A stretch of 64,000 nucleotides of DNA from Fructobacillus americanaquae (GCF_024029775.1 NZ_CP097122.1:1350205-1414204), one strand, 5' to 3'; counted from the stretch's first letter, positions 33,961 through 40,743 are shown. Numbers and translations: made by a program. Notes: a model not told the origin generated them from the sequence alone.

Positions 33961-34938
33961 CTAAAACACCGAAGTTATCTGCGTTTTTTGGCCAACGATA
34001 GCGGTTGCTTCACCATTATAATCAAAATAGACACGCTCGTTGCCCAATTGACGCCAACGTCTGCGTGAATTTTCAGGTGCTAAATCTTGGTCATGCTCAT
34101 GCATTCGTTCTTGAATCCAGCAATTTAAGCCGGAGTCAATTCTGGTAGCAAAATTACCATAGGCATTTGATGAACTAACAATGCCAATGACTTGGTTGAA
34201 CGAATTGAGCAGTGGGCCACCACTACTACCATGTGACCAATTTATATTCGTTGTTAATAGCTGACGACCGGTGATGGCTGAAACGGTACCGTAATCAGCG
34301 TACATACGATCATCCTGGTTCTCCGGTTCATTCATATTTCCAGGACCAAGTGTTGCCGGGAAGCCAATGGCTGAGACAATGGAACGGTTTATGTCTTGCG
34401 GACGAAATTCACCTAGCGGTAGTATCGGCGCACCTTGTACGGGTTGATTTAAGTGGATTAATGCAATATCGTTATCACCAGCATCACCATTGGGTCGAAG
34501 GGCAGCCTCGAAGTATTCTGCCGGAATAGCAACTGTTTGACCGTGATAATGCCAACTGAATGGGTATCTTTCGACTGTTGAGCCAGATTCCCCGCCATAG
34601 GCCGGCCGAATTGATAGCGCGCTGGGATTAATTAACTGTTTGGGCCAGTCTGAAAAGGTTGTTCTGTCACTTTCATCACGTTGACGTAAAACAACGTGGG
34701 CGGCGGTTAAAACAGTGTCGGGGGCAATCAACACACCATTAGCCGAATCACCCGTTTCGCCATCAACGATAAATACGACTGAGGAAAAAGGCGACCGTCT
34801 TGTATCTGGAACTTGACCTTTTTGAAACTTAGCTGTATCAAAAACATAAGCAGATGCCTGATTGTCCGTCAGTTGCATGCCGAGTAACGTGGCTAGGGTC
34901 AAAGTGGCCAATTCGCCCCATTTTTTAATATTATTCAT
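33961..34938 (-). CDS. Secreted V8-like (glutamyl endopeptidase-type) serine protease
   Basis: 325 residues from the ATG at 34938, chosen because AAAGGAGAACTC precedes it and a signal peptide (NNIKKWGELATLTLATLLGMQLTDNQASA) follows; a longer frame to 35046 has no ribosome site. The chymotrypsin-fold triad is His81 (LTAAHVV), Asp157 (GDNDIALIHL) and Ser239 (GSSGGPLL). GVLIAPDTVLTAAH and the N-terminal layout match the V8/S1B group. No anchor is seen, so it is probably released. Confidence 0.85.
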   Translation of the reverse strand: MNNIKKWGELATLTLATLLGMQLTDNQASAYVFDTAKFQKGQVPDTRRSPFSSVVFIVDGETGDSANGVLIAPDTVLTAAHVVLRQRDESDRTTFSDWPKQLINPSALSIRPAYGGESGSTVERYPFSWHYHGQTVAIPAEYFEAALRPNGDAGDNDIALIHLNQPVQGAPILPLGEFRPQDINRSIVSAIGFPATLGPGNMNEPENQDDRMYADYGTVSAITGRQLLTTNINWSHGSSGGPLLNSFNQVIGIVSSSNAYGNFATRIDSGLNCWIQERMHEHDQDLAPENSRRRWRQLGNERVYFDYNGEATAIVGQKTQITSVF

Positions 34939-35006
34939 GAGTTCTCCTTTACCGAACGTTAGTGTGACACAGTTTGTATGATAAAAAACTACCGAAGAAG
35001 TGGATG

Positions 35007-35102
35007 TCATCGTAACGAAAACTGTTTGCGGAGGGCTGCTGGCCAAGCTTTGCTTTTAGTTAAGTTGACTAGATTTTGTACAAAATTTTTTGCTTTTTTC
35101 AT
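35007..35102 (-). CDS. 31-residue cationic peptide
   Basis: Begins MKKAKNFVQNLVNL and has about seven basic and no acidic residues, with a central AWPAAL. The ATG at 35102 has a near-perfect ribosome site (AAGGAGG, 7 bases away). An extended -10-like TGC-TATATT lies about 29-37 bases upstream. It reads toward the serine protease gene. No family recognised; a secreted or membrane-active peptide is one possibility. Confidence 0.45.
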   Translation of the reverse strand: MKKAKNFVQNLVNLTKSKAWPAALRKQFSLR

Positions 35103-35347
35103 CCAAGCACCTCCTTGGGTGTCCTTAATATAGCACATCCCTAAATCAGGCGTAATCGTTGTTATGAAAGGCTTTTGAAGGGGGATTGGCTGAAAAATAA
35201 GCGCTTTTTACCTGTTGAAATCAGGTTCATATTATTTTATTTTGGAATAAATTGAAGGTGGGGACAAAGATACGCATTGTTGGTAGCTAACTGGGTACAT
35301 TTGATTCAAAAGTGATGTTTCGAGGGCATAAAAAGAAAAAGCCAACC
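35103..35347. other. Gene-free stretch between two small peptide genes
   Basis: No open frame with a ribosome site. Contains the presumed minus-strand promoter of the 31-residue peptide at its left end and nothing else I can name. Confidence 0.4.
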
Positions 35348-35422
35348 ATGCTTGAGATAATTCTTGCAGTAAGTGCACTACTACAAGCTATTGCTCAACT
35401 GATTAGCTCTTTAAAAAAATAA
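35348..35422 (+). CDS. 24-residue hydrophobic peptide, type I toxin-like
   Basis: MLEIILAVSALLQAIAQL followed by a short polar end in KK: a single amphipathic/hydrophobic helix, resembling type I toxin or phenol-soluble-modulin peptides in form. A hairpin with GAGGCCC-GCAA-GGGTCTT follows directly. The ribosome site is weak (GAGGG, 20 bases away). Inference from size and composition only. Confidence 0.4.
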   Translation: MLEIILAVSALLQAIAQLISSLKK

Positions 35423-35427
35423 GAAGT

Positions 35428-35453
35428 GAGGCCCGCAAGGGTCTTCTTCGTGT
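35428..35453 (+). terminator. Hairpin behind the 24-residue peptide
   Basis: GAGGCCC-GCAA-GGGTCTT forms 7 pairs (two G-U) followed by CTTCGTG; no clean T-run, so a weak terminator or an RNA structure. Confidence 0.4.
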
Positions 35454-35473
35454 ACGCTCGTTTTAACATCTTT

Positions 35474-35566
35474 ATGAAAAATAATAAACCTTCATTGGTA
35501 GGCTGGACGGCTTTAGTGCTGTTGGTAGTTTCGTTACTAATATCAATTTATGGTGTAATTAAATGA
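35474..35566 (+). CDS. 30-residue single-span membrane peptide
   Basis: A short basic start (MKNNKPSLVGW) and one hydrophobic segment (TALVLLVVSLLISIYGVI). The TGA stop overlaps the ATG of the next gene (ATGA), so the two are probably translationally coupled. No clear ribosome site upstream. Function unknown. Confidence 0.45.
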   Translation: MKNNKPSLVGWTALVLLVVSLLISIYGVIK

Positions 35567-35784
35567 CAGATAAAAAAGTAGAGCGACCAGCAGAGTATGA
35601 AAGCTCAACGACTGCGCAAAATGAAACAAACAAGCGCTGGGCTGAAAAGAACAAAGAACACAAAAAGGATCTATCGTATAGAACCGATTCACGATCGTTC
35701 ATTCGCAAGTTAGCAACAGAAGACGACTTCAATGAGTTAGAACAACTTATTCAGGAAAGGCGAACCAACGTAAGCTATGATTGA
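35563..35784 (+). CDS. Hypothetical 73-residue charged protein
   Basis: Highly charged and polar (ETNKRWAEKNKEHKKDLSYRTDSRSFIRKLATEDDFNELEQLI), probably helical. It resembles small accessory proteins found near mobile-element ends, but no family is recognised. Coupled to the upstream membrane peptide. A terminator follows. Confidence 0.6.
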   Translation: MTDKKVERPAEYESSTTAQNETNKRWAEKNKEHKKDLSYRTDSRSFIRKLATEDDFNELEQLIQERRTNVSYD

Positions 35785-35811
35785 TAAATTGTGATTAAGC
35801 GTGACAATAAA

Positions 35812-35853
35812 AAAACACCCTAGTCTCTTAATTAAGATTGGGGGTGTTTTTTA
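35812..35853. terminator. Terminator near the prophage left boundary
   Basis: AAAAAACACCC and GGGTGTTTTTT arms with about 20 bases between them and a T-run; symmetrical enough to work in both directions. Confidence 0.75.
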
Positions 35854-35898
35854 ATGTGTTAGTTCTAATTGTCGTGTAAAAGTCGTGTGGATAAGTTA

Positions 35899-36097
35899 AA
35901 AACGTTGATATATCAACGTTTTCGATGCACTGAGGGGACGTATTTGATGTTTTGATGCAAATGCCTATCTAAAGCCGTTATGTTTACAAACGTTGATTTA
36001 AAGGCGTTTATAAGGTGTTTTTTAAAACGTGTTAAAACGTGTTAAATACAAGTTAAACGATTGTTTTTAAAAGGTTGTCCCCCATTTGTCCCCCATT
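35899..36097. other. Probable attachment/integrase-arm region
   Basis: Behind the integrase gene: a perfect 24 bp palindrome at 35899-35922 (arms AAAACGTTGATA), two head-to-tail TTAAAACGTG units at 36022-36041, and two TTGTCCCCCATT units at 36075-36097 touching the integrase stop codon. Such repeats are expected of integrase arm sites and an att core. No tRNA gene is present. The matching right-hand att site would lie outside the window. Confidence 0.5.
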
Positions 36098-37169
36098 ATT
36101 TATTGAGTATATTTAATTTGTTCAAAGCTTTTAAATTTTCTTCGCTTCGTTTGTCTTCAAGAAGATGAGCATAAATTCCGAGAGTGATGTTTGTGTTAGC
36201 GTGTCCCAAACGTTCACTGACGTATTGAACCGAAATGTCATTAGCCAGTAGATAACTAGCGTGAGTGTGACGCAAACCGTGGAAGGTGATTTGTTTTGAA
36301 TTATCTTTTTTCAAATAATTTTTTAAGGTATGATTGCAGGCAGCACTTGTGGATGGATAACCATTTATCCCTTGAAAAACGAACCCATCACCGAACTCCC
36401 ATTTCTTGAATAAGTCTACTAAATCATCAGGCATCGATATGGTTCGAACGGATGATTTTGTTTTAGTTGGCTTAAACTCGTGGCTGATTTGGTCCCACGT
36501 TTCCACAATACTGATTGTTTTGTTGTTTAGGTCAACGTTTTTTGGCCTTAATCCAGCTATTTCAGCGTATCTCATGCCAGTCAGACAGGCGGTGATTATC
36601 ATGTGTGCAGAAATTGAGTTGCTTTGTTTAGCACGTTTTATTAGCTTTTGAAATTCATCGTTTTCAAGGAATTTCATCTCAGCTGTCTTACTTTCAACTT
36701 TGCCAGTATTGTAGACGTTGCGAGTAAAATCACGAGTTGTATAGCCTTCGTCAAAGGCGTAACGACCGAACTCTGAGATAATATTATTCACTCGTTTGGT
36801 TGAAACCTTAACGTGTGTCTGGCCGTATTTATTTAGCAATTCTTGGAAGTCTGATGAACGAATATCTGACACTAATTTATCGGGCCACTCTTTTTCAACT
36901 AACTTCAGCACGGTATTGAACCATAGTTTTGTCGAACGGGCTATTTTTGGCTCTTTGAAAATTTGATACCATTTAAGCATCGTTGGATAGAATAGCTTTG
37001 CTGTCGTTGATAATTCGCCAGAATATTTTTTAGATTCTGTTAGGTTTGCCCATTTTTGAGCTTCAGATTTTGTTGTAAACCCAGATTTACGTTTTTTCTT
37101 TCGAACACCATCAACACGATAGACAATTTCAACTGTCCAATTGTTTGATCGTTTGTAAATACTCGCCAT
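36096..37169 (-). CDS. int: Prophage tyrosine integrase
   Basis: 357-residue tyrosine recombinase. N-terminal arm-binding domain (ASIYKRSNNWTVEIVYRVDGVRKKKRKSGF), SAM-like core-binding domain (about 60-160) and catalytic domain with Arg in TGMRYAEIAGL, His-x-x-Arg in FHGLRHTHASYL, the LGH block and the nucleophile Tyr in TLGIYAHL. Complete and probably active. Leftward, at the edge of the prophage. Confidence 0.96.
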   Translation of the reverse strand: MASIYKRSNNWTVEIVYRVDGVRKKKRKSGFTTKSEAQKWANLTESKKYSGELSTTAKLFYPTMLKWYQIFKEPKIARSTKLWFNTVLKLVEKEWPDKLVSDIRSSDFQELLNKYGQTHVKVSTKRVNNIISEFGRYAFDEGYTTRDFTRNVYNTGKVESKTAEMKFLENDEFQKLIKRAKQSNSISAHMIITACLTGMRYAEIAGLRPKNVDLNNKTISIVETWDQISHEFKPTKTKSSVRTISMPDDLVDLFKKWEFGDGFVFQGINGYPSTSAACNHTLKNYLKKDNSKQITFHGLRHTHASYLLANDISVQYVSERLGHANTNITLGIYAHLLEDKRSEENLKALNKLNILNK

Positions 37170-37214
37170 AAGTGTTCCTTTCCTAAAATTGGCACAAATA
37201 AAAAAGCCTAGGGC

Positions 37215-37886
37215 TTAATCATTAGTGAATTTTAATTCTGATAGGTCAACTGTTACTCCAAATTTTCCATATCCTTCTTTTATCTCTGCTTTTACAATGG
37301 TTTCTTCATCAAGTACTAAACCGATTCCCTTTGGTAAGTAACCAATTCTTCCGCTTCTTGATATGCGTGCTCGCTCCGGCGTTTCATATCTTGAGTATAC
37401 GGCAATAGCATTTGGGTCAACTTTATTATCCGGGTCTGGTACAAGTGAAAGAAAAATATCATGCTCAGTATATCCTCCAGTATTCCAGAGACCACCTTTG
37501 TCTTTCACAATATTTCTAAGTATTTTGTCAGCATCGGTATATGTAGTGCCGACAACTTTTACTTTTCCTTTGTTTGACACGTTTGTTTTTGGCGAACTGT
37601 TAACAGTTGATTCGATGTGGTCAAATGAATTGAAACCTAATATTTTTGGTTTGGTTTTTTCTCTTTCAAAATCTTTATCTTCATTATCAGATTCTTCATT
37701 TAAGGGATGATAGCTGTTATTATTTTCTTTTTTTAACCTACGCTTTTCTTTTTGATCAGGGCTTAGGTATCCAATAAGGAAAAAAGATCCTAAGATAACC
37801 ATTATTAGAATTCCCCAAAAACTAAAAATGAAAGATACAACCCAAAATAAAAAGACCAATAATATCAGTAAATAAATAAACGGCAT
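37215..37886 (-). CDS. Membrane protein with C-terminal HIRAN-like domain
   Basis: 223 residues. Two hydrophobic segments occupy the first about 45 residues; a charged linker follows to about residue 105. The C-terminal about 115 residues match the HIRAN pattern: VKVVGTTYTDADKIL, then LVPDPDNKVDPNAIAVYS and RIGYLPKGIG. HIRAN domains bind damaged or 3' single-stranded DNA ends in repair helicases; a membrane-anchored prophage form is unusual. It sits in the lysogeny module, so it may be expressed from the prophage and act in superinfection exclusion (inference). Confidence 0.65.
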   Translation of the reverse strand: MPFIYLLILLVFLFWVVSFIFSFWGILIMVILGSFFLIGYLSPDQKEKRRLKKENNNSYHPLNEESDNEDKDFEREKTKPKILGFNSFDHIESTVNSSPKTNVSNKGKVKVVGTTYTDADKILRNIVKDKGGLWNTGGYTEHDIFLSLVPDPDNKVDPNAIAVYSRYETPERARISRSGRIGYLPKGIGLVLDEETIVKAEIKEGYGKFGVTVDLSELKFTND

Positions 37887-37895
37887 ATTTTCTCC

Positions 37896-38285
37896 TTAAA
37901 ACTGCTGACTGTATTCAGTCTCTACATACTCTTCTAACCATGATGGAATCTTATAAACTTCCATGAACGTTTGAACGCTAGTCGGTCGTTTAATGCCCAT
38001 CAACATATCAATAGCGTGTTTGTGCATCTCATATTCTTCGCCACGTTGGAAGTAGGGGCTAAATCGATACACAGCGTTAGGTAAATTATTACCATACATA
38101 ATATGGCTTAATTCATGAGCCAAACGAAAAGCATAACTAGACTTTTTATAAGCCGGATTCATGAAAACAATCTTGTTATCCGGCATTGATGTATCAGAGT
38201 CATCATCATCTAGGCTGTCAACGTCAACGATTGTAATAGTGTTTTGTTTTGCTATTTTTTCAAGCGAGTATATGATTTCTTCCAC
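37896..38285 (-). CDS. ImmA/IrrE family metallopeptidase
   Basis: 129 residues with the zinc motif HELSH inside SSYAFRLAHELSHIMYGN. ImmA-type proteins cleave the cognate CI-like repressor to induce mobile elements. It lies immediately downstream of, and touches, the repressor gene, the normal arrangement. Confidence 0.9.
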   Translation of the reverse strand: MEEIIYSLEKIAKQNTITIVDVDSLDDDDSDTSMPDNKIVFMNPAYKKSSYAFRLAHELSHIMYGNNLPNAVYRFSPYFQRGEEYEMHKHAIDMLMGIKRPTSVQTFMEVYKIPSWLEEYVETEYSQQF

Positions 38286-38633
38286 TTATTTACCTTTCTT
38301 GTCAGCCATGATAAAACGGGCATATTCTAACAACTTTTCTCGTGTTTCGTCAGAAACGGGCTTACCATCGAAAGCCATGATTAATGTATCGTCAGCAATA
38401 TCAGTTGTTTTATCTTTTGAGTCGTAACTATTCATTTGATTAGTACGGCCTAATAGGTAGTCGGTAGATACATTCAATACGTCGGCAACCTTCTGTAAAT
38501 TATCAGCTTTTGGTGTCGATTTTTTCCAACCGTAAATAGCTTTATTGCTCAATCCTGCTCTGTCATTAATACTATCTATTGATAGTTTTCTGAGTTCTGC
38601 AACTCTTTTTATTCGTTCAAAAACCACTGTCAT
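38286..38633 (-). CDS. CI-like phage repressor (XRE family)
   Basis: 115 residues with an N-terminal HTH (LRKLSIDSINDRAGLSNKAIYGWKKSTPKADNLQKVADVLNVSTDYLLG). There is no LexA-like peptidase domain, which fits inactivation by the adjacent ImmA rather than self-cleavage. Probably binds the palindromic operators at 38696-38711 and 38827-38844. Confidence 0.88.
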   Translation of the reverse strand: MTVVFERIKRVAELRKLSIDSINDRAGLSNKAIYGWKKSTPKADNLQKVADVLNVSTDYLLGRTNQMNSYDSKDKTTDIADDTLIMAFDGKPVSDETREKLLEYARFIMADKKGK

Positions 38634-38688
38634 ATCAACGTGTCCTATCTTAAAACATAATAAAAGTTTGGAAAAAAGAACAAAAGTG

Positions 38689-38717
38689 TTGACTTGTTGA
38701 TTTTATCCAACTATACT
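38689..38717 (+). promoter_or_regulatory. Rightward early promoter with operator in its spacer
   Basis: TTGACT (38689-38694), a 17-base spacer and TATACT (38712-38717). The spacer contains GTTGA-TTTTAT-CCAAC (38696-38711), a copy of the operator at 38827-38844 with one base changed. Confidence 0.75.
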
Positions 38718-38821
38718 ATGTCTTGTAAGTTAATTACGCAAACAAAAAACAATTAAAACTAAAGTGTCTTGGCGGGCTACTAAAGGTTATAACAGGTCTT
38801 TTGTTATGCATTTACTTTGTC

Positions 38822-38850
38822 ATTATAGTTGGTTTTATCCAACTTGTAAA
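38822..38850 (-). promoter_or_regulatory. Leftward promoter with operator in its spacer
   Basis: On the minus strand TTTACA (38850-38845), a 17-base spacer and TATAAT (38827-38822). The spacer is the palindrome AGTTGG-TTTTAT-CCAACT. It faces the rightward promoter 105 bases away and would give the repressor mRNA a long leader. Confidence 0.65.
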
Positions 38851-38865
38851 GTAAAACTTACAAAC
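38843..38865. repeat. Second palindrome family in the control region
   Basis: CTTGTAAAGTAAAACTTACAAAC has perfect TTGTAA/TTACAA arms; a related, less perfect copy lies at 38722-38743. Candidate sites for a Cro-type protein. Confidence 0.45.
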
Positions 38866-38893
38866 ATTTGTTACTGAAAGGAGAGAAGAGGAG

Positions 38894-39070
38894 ATGAAAC
38901 TTTCAAAAGCTTTATGCCTATTGTTTAAAAGCAAAAAAGGTGTGCAGATATTTGAAAAACGGAAAAGCTATGAGCCTGGTTATGAATTCGAAATTACCCA
39001 TGTTTACGCCAAAACAAAAAGGCATCCGAAGATGCCTGATGATTATGTTGTAGTAGTTATCCCAAAGTAA
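38894..39070 (+). CDS. Small early phage protein (58 residues)
   Basis: Begins MKLSKALCLLFKSKKG and ends DDYVVVVIPK; basic, no domain recognised. Preceded by a strong GGAGAGAAGAGGAG. First gene behind the rightward promoter, hence early expressed. Confidence 0.6.
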   Translation: MKLSKALCLLFKSKKGVQIFEKRKSYEPGYEFEITHVYAKTKRHPKMPDDYVVVVIPK

Positions 39071-39087
39071 AAAGAAAGAGAAAACGT

Positions 39088-39399
39088 ATGAATTTAATTA
39101 AAGCAGTTAAAAAATGTCGTAGTGGTAAACGAGGCTTTCAACTTAAAGGTTACCCAACCGATTTTATTTTTGTTCCTGATTTGATGTCTGGCGGAAGTAT
39201 TTTATTTCGAAATCAAGATGGTTCGTTTATTGAAGCGCCAAATCAAGCAGATGGTCCAGCATTGTGGAATCCAACCGTTAGTGATTTTGAACGAAAAGAC
39301 TGGGTAATTGTTGAATTTAAAAACCAGCTCCCTAAGCGGAAACTGGTTAAAAATTACAAACAGTTAAATAACCCACATAATCATCAGTTTTCAAACTGA
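39088..39399 (+). CDS. DUF2829 / Tad2-like protein, possible anti-Thoeris factor
   Basis: 103 residues. AVKKCRSGKRGFQLKGYP corresponds to the AL-xx-GKRVAR-x-GW start of DUF2829, and the ALWNPTVSDFERKDWVIVE end to its WxPSQxDLLAxDW core. Tad2 proteins of this family sequester the gcADPR signal of the Thoeris defence. The ORF is somewhat diverged, so binding is not assured. Early position among moron-like genes fits an anti-defence role. The 3' end overlaps the convergent minus-strand gene by 16 bases. Confidence 0.65.
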   Translation: MNLIKAVKKCRSGKRGFQLKGYPTDFIFVPDLMSGGSILFRNQDGSFIEAPNQADGPALWNPTVSDFERKDWVIVEFKNQLPKRKLVKNYKQLNNPHNHQFSN

Positions 39400-39605
39400 A
39401 AGTCTTTTGAAAGTGATACGGCAGTAATCTTATTGCTTCCCGGAATACCTTCAACACCAATAATACGAACAATCGATTTTACAGCCGAATAGAATGCAGG
39501 ACTATCATCAAAACACTTCATATCTGAACAAACAACAGTGGTTGGTAATCCATTCTTCTTGGTGGCATCAATCAATTCAAGAATAATTGATTTTTCGTAG
39601 TTCAT
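39384..39605 (-). CDS. Hypothetical 73-residue protein, opposite to its operon
   Basis: Not recognised. Begins MNYEKSIILELIDATKKNG, no membrane segment. AAAGGAG lies before the ATG on the minus strand, which supports translation. It is a single leftward gene between rightward early genes, so it must have its own promoter and could be expressed in the lysogen. Confidence 0.6.
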   Translation of the reverse strand: MNYEKSIILELIDATKKNGLPTTVVCSDMKCFDDSPAFYSAVKSIVRIIGVEGIPGSNKITAVSLSKDFQFEN

Positions 39606-39679
39606 AACAATTCTCCTTTCAATTTACTAGACAAATGAGTCAGTAGTTAAAGGATAGCAAAAACAGAAAGGAGGTTTCC

Positions 39680-39904
39680 ATGTCAGTAAAAGAAGCGAAG
39701 AGAATTCTTGAAGAAGAGCGTTTTAAGTTTCAATTTCATTTAAAGATGAAAGGAATCAAGCAAGCCCAGTTGGCAAAAGTCGTTGATTCATCACCGTCTT
39801 ATGTGCGCCAATTGTTGAGTGGTAACGCCAGTGGCCCAGCTGCTCATGACAACTTGCAAAAGTTGTTCGATTTCACAGGATACGAAGGCGAAAACTGGTT
39901 TTAA
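39680..39904 (+). CDS. Small HTH (XRE-type) DNA-binding protein
   Basis: 74 residues; HTH at about 20-60 (FHLKMKGIKQAQLAKVVDSSPSYVRQLLSG). AAAGGAGG precedes the ATG. Could be Cro-like or a control protein of the early region. Confidence 0.75.
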   Translation: MSVKEAKRILEEERFKFQFHLKMKGIKQAQLAKVVDSSPSYVRQLLSGNASGPAAHDNLQKLFDFTGYEGENWF

Positions 39905-39921
39905 AGAAAAGAGACAAGGGT

Positions 39922-40128
39922 ATGTATGAACGATTTAAGCCAGATAGGCAATATACACAACAACAGATAATGGACGAACTTGGTATTAAATCAAACGATA
40001 CTTTCCGGAAAAATTATAAGAAAAAGAAAGGGTTTCCAAAGCCAATACAAGGTGGTAAGACTCATCCAGTTTGGGACGGCTTATCTCTTCGTAATTATTT
40101 CTTCAAGTTGTCAAACCGTTACGCATAA
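39922..40128 (+). CDS. Excisionase/AlpA-like DNA-binding protein
   Basis: 68 residues with YTQQQIMDELGIKSNDTFRKNYKKKKGFPKPI and a WDG element, matching the winged-helix layout of small excisionase/AlpA-like proteins. No acidic insert. Possible Xis; confidence limited. Confidence 0.55.
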   Translation: MYERFKPDRQYTQQQIMDELGIKSNDTFRKNYKKKKGFPKPIQGGKTHPVWDGLSLRNYFFKLSNRYA

Positions 40129-40141
40129 GAAAGGACAAACA

Positions 40142-40366
40142 ATGACACTCATGCAATTTAATGATTTGTTGATGTTTGTAATTGGCACAAGCGTTACCAC
40201 GCTTTCTATCATGGCATACAAATACTACAAGCAATCACCACTGTTCGATGTCTATGACATTGAGAACGACATTACCAATGATATTGTCCACCAGGGAAAA
40301 CGATTGGCAAAACGTGATTTCAAGCGCACAAAAAAAGCCCGCTTAGCAGAGCGAGCTGAGGCATAA
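40142..40366 (+). CDS. Small membrane protein (74 residues)
   Basis: Start at MTLMQFNDLLMF, with AAAGGAC upstream; a longer frame to 39980 overlaps the previous gene and has no site. One N-terminal membrane segment (LLMFVIGTSVTTLSIMAYKYY), then a cytoplasmic tail ending in a very basic stretch (KRLAKRDFKRTKKARLAERAEA). Function unknown. Confidence 0.6.
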   Translation: MTLMQFNDLLMFVIGTSVTTLSIMAYKYYKQSPLFDVYDIENDITNDIVHQGKRLAKRDFKRTKKARLAERAEA

Positions 40367-40415
40367 AAATTCCTGCAAGAAAATTTATGCCTTCAGTATA
40401 CCACGGAGGACACAA

Positions 40416-40539
40416 ATGCCAACAATTAATGAATCAATGTTAAGAGCTATCAAGAGACAGCGAGGCGAACTTAATTTAAAAGTTAGTGACCGACAAGACT
40501 TATAACGCACTAAACGAGTGGCTATATCAAAAACTGTAA
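40416..40539 (+). pseudogene. Decayed small HTH gene
   Basis: An open frame of 29 codons (begins MPTINESMLRAIKRQRG) stops at 40503-40505, but one frame away the bases encode KTYNALNEWLYQKL-stop (to 40539), which matches the end of the next gene (ERTFDKLNDWLLKK). The central HTH codons are missing. This is a deleted and frameshifted paralogue of the 40552 gene. Confidence 0.55.
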
Positions 40540-40551
40540 GGAGATAAAACA

Positions 40552-40743
40552 ATGAAAGTCTTAACGAGTACATTTGTTGATGCCTTAACAATTAAACAGG
40601 CAAGAGAGCGCCTAAACTATGGTCAATTATCAGAAAAGACCGGAGTTAATAGCGTGACTATCTCGCGAATTATTAACCGCAAGGTAGATACAGCTCAAGA
40701 ACGTACGTTCGATAAGCTAAATGATTGGTTACTTAAGAAATGA
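40552..40743 (+). CDS. Small HTH protein (63 residues)
   Basis: HTH at about residues 15-50 (TIKQARERLNYGQLSEKTGVNSVTISRIINRKV), with no further domain. AAGGAGA precedes the ATG. Related at its end to the remnant immediately upstream. Confidence 0.7.
   Translation: MKVLTSTFVDALTIKQARERLNYGQLSEKTGVNSVTISRIINRKVDTAQERTFDKLNDWLLKK

Noticed and set aside
37363..37710. 115-residue plus-strand frame in the HIRAN-like gene
   Set aside because: Antisense of a gene with good domain support; no ribosome site.
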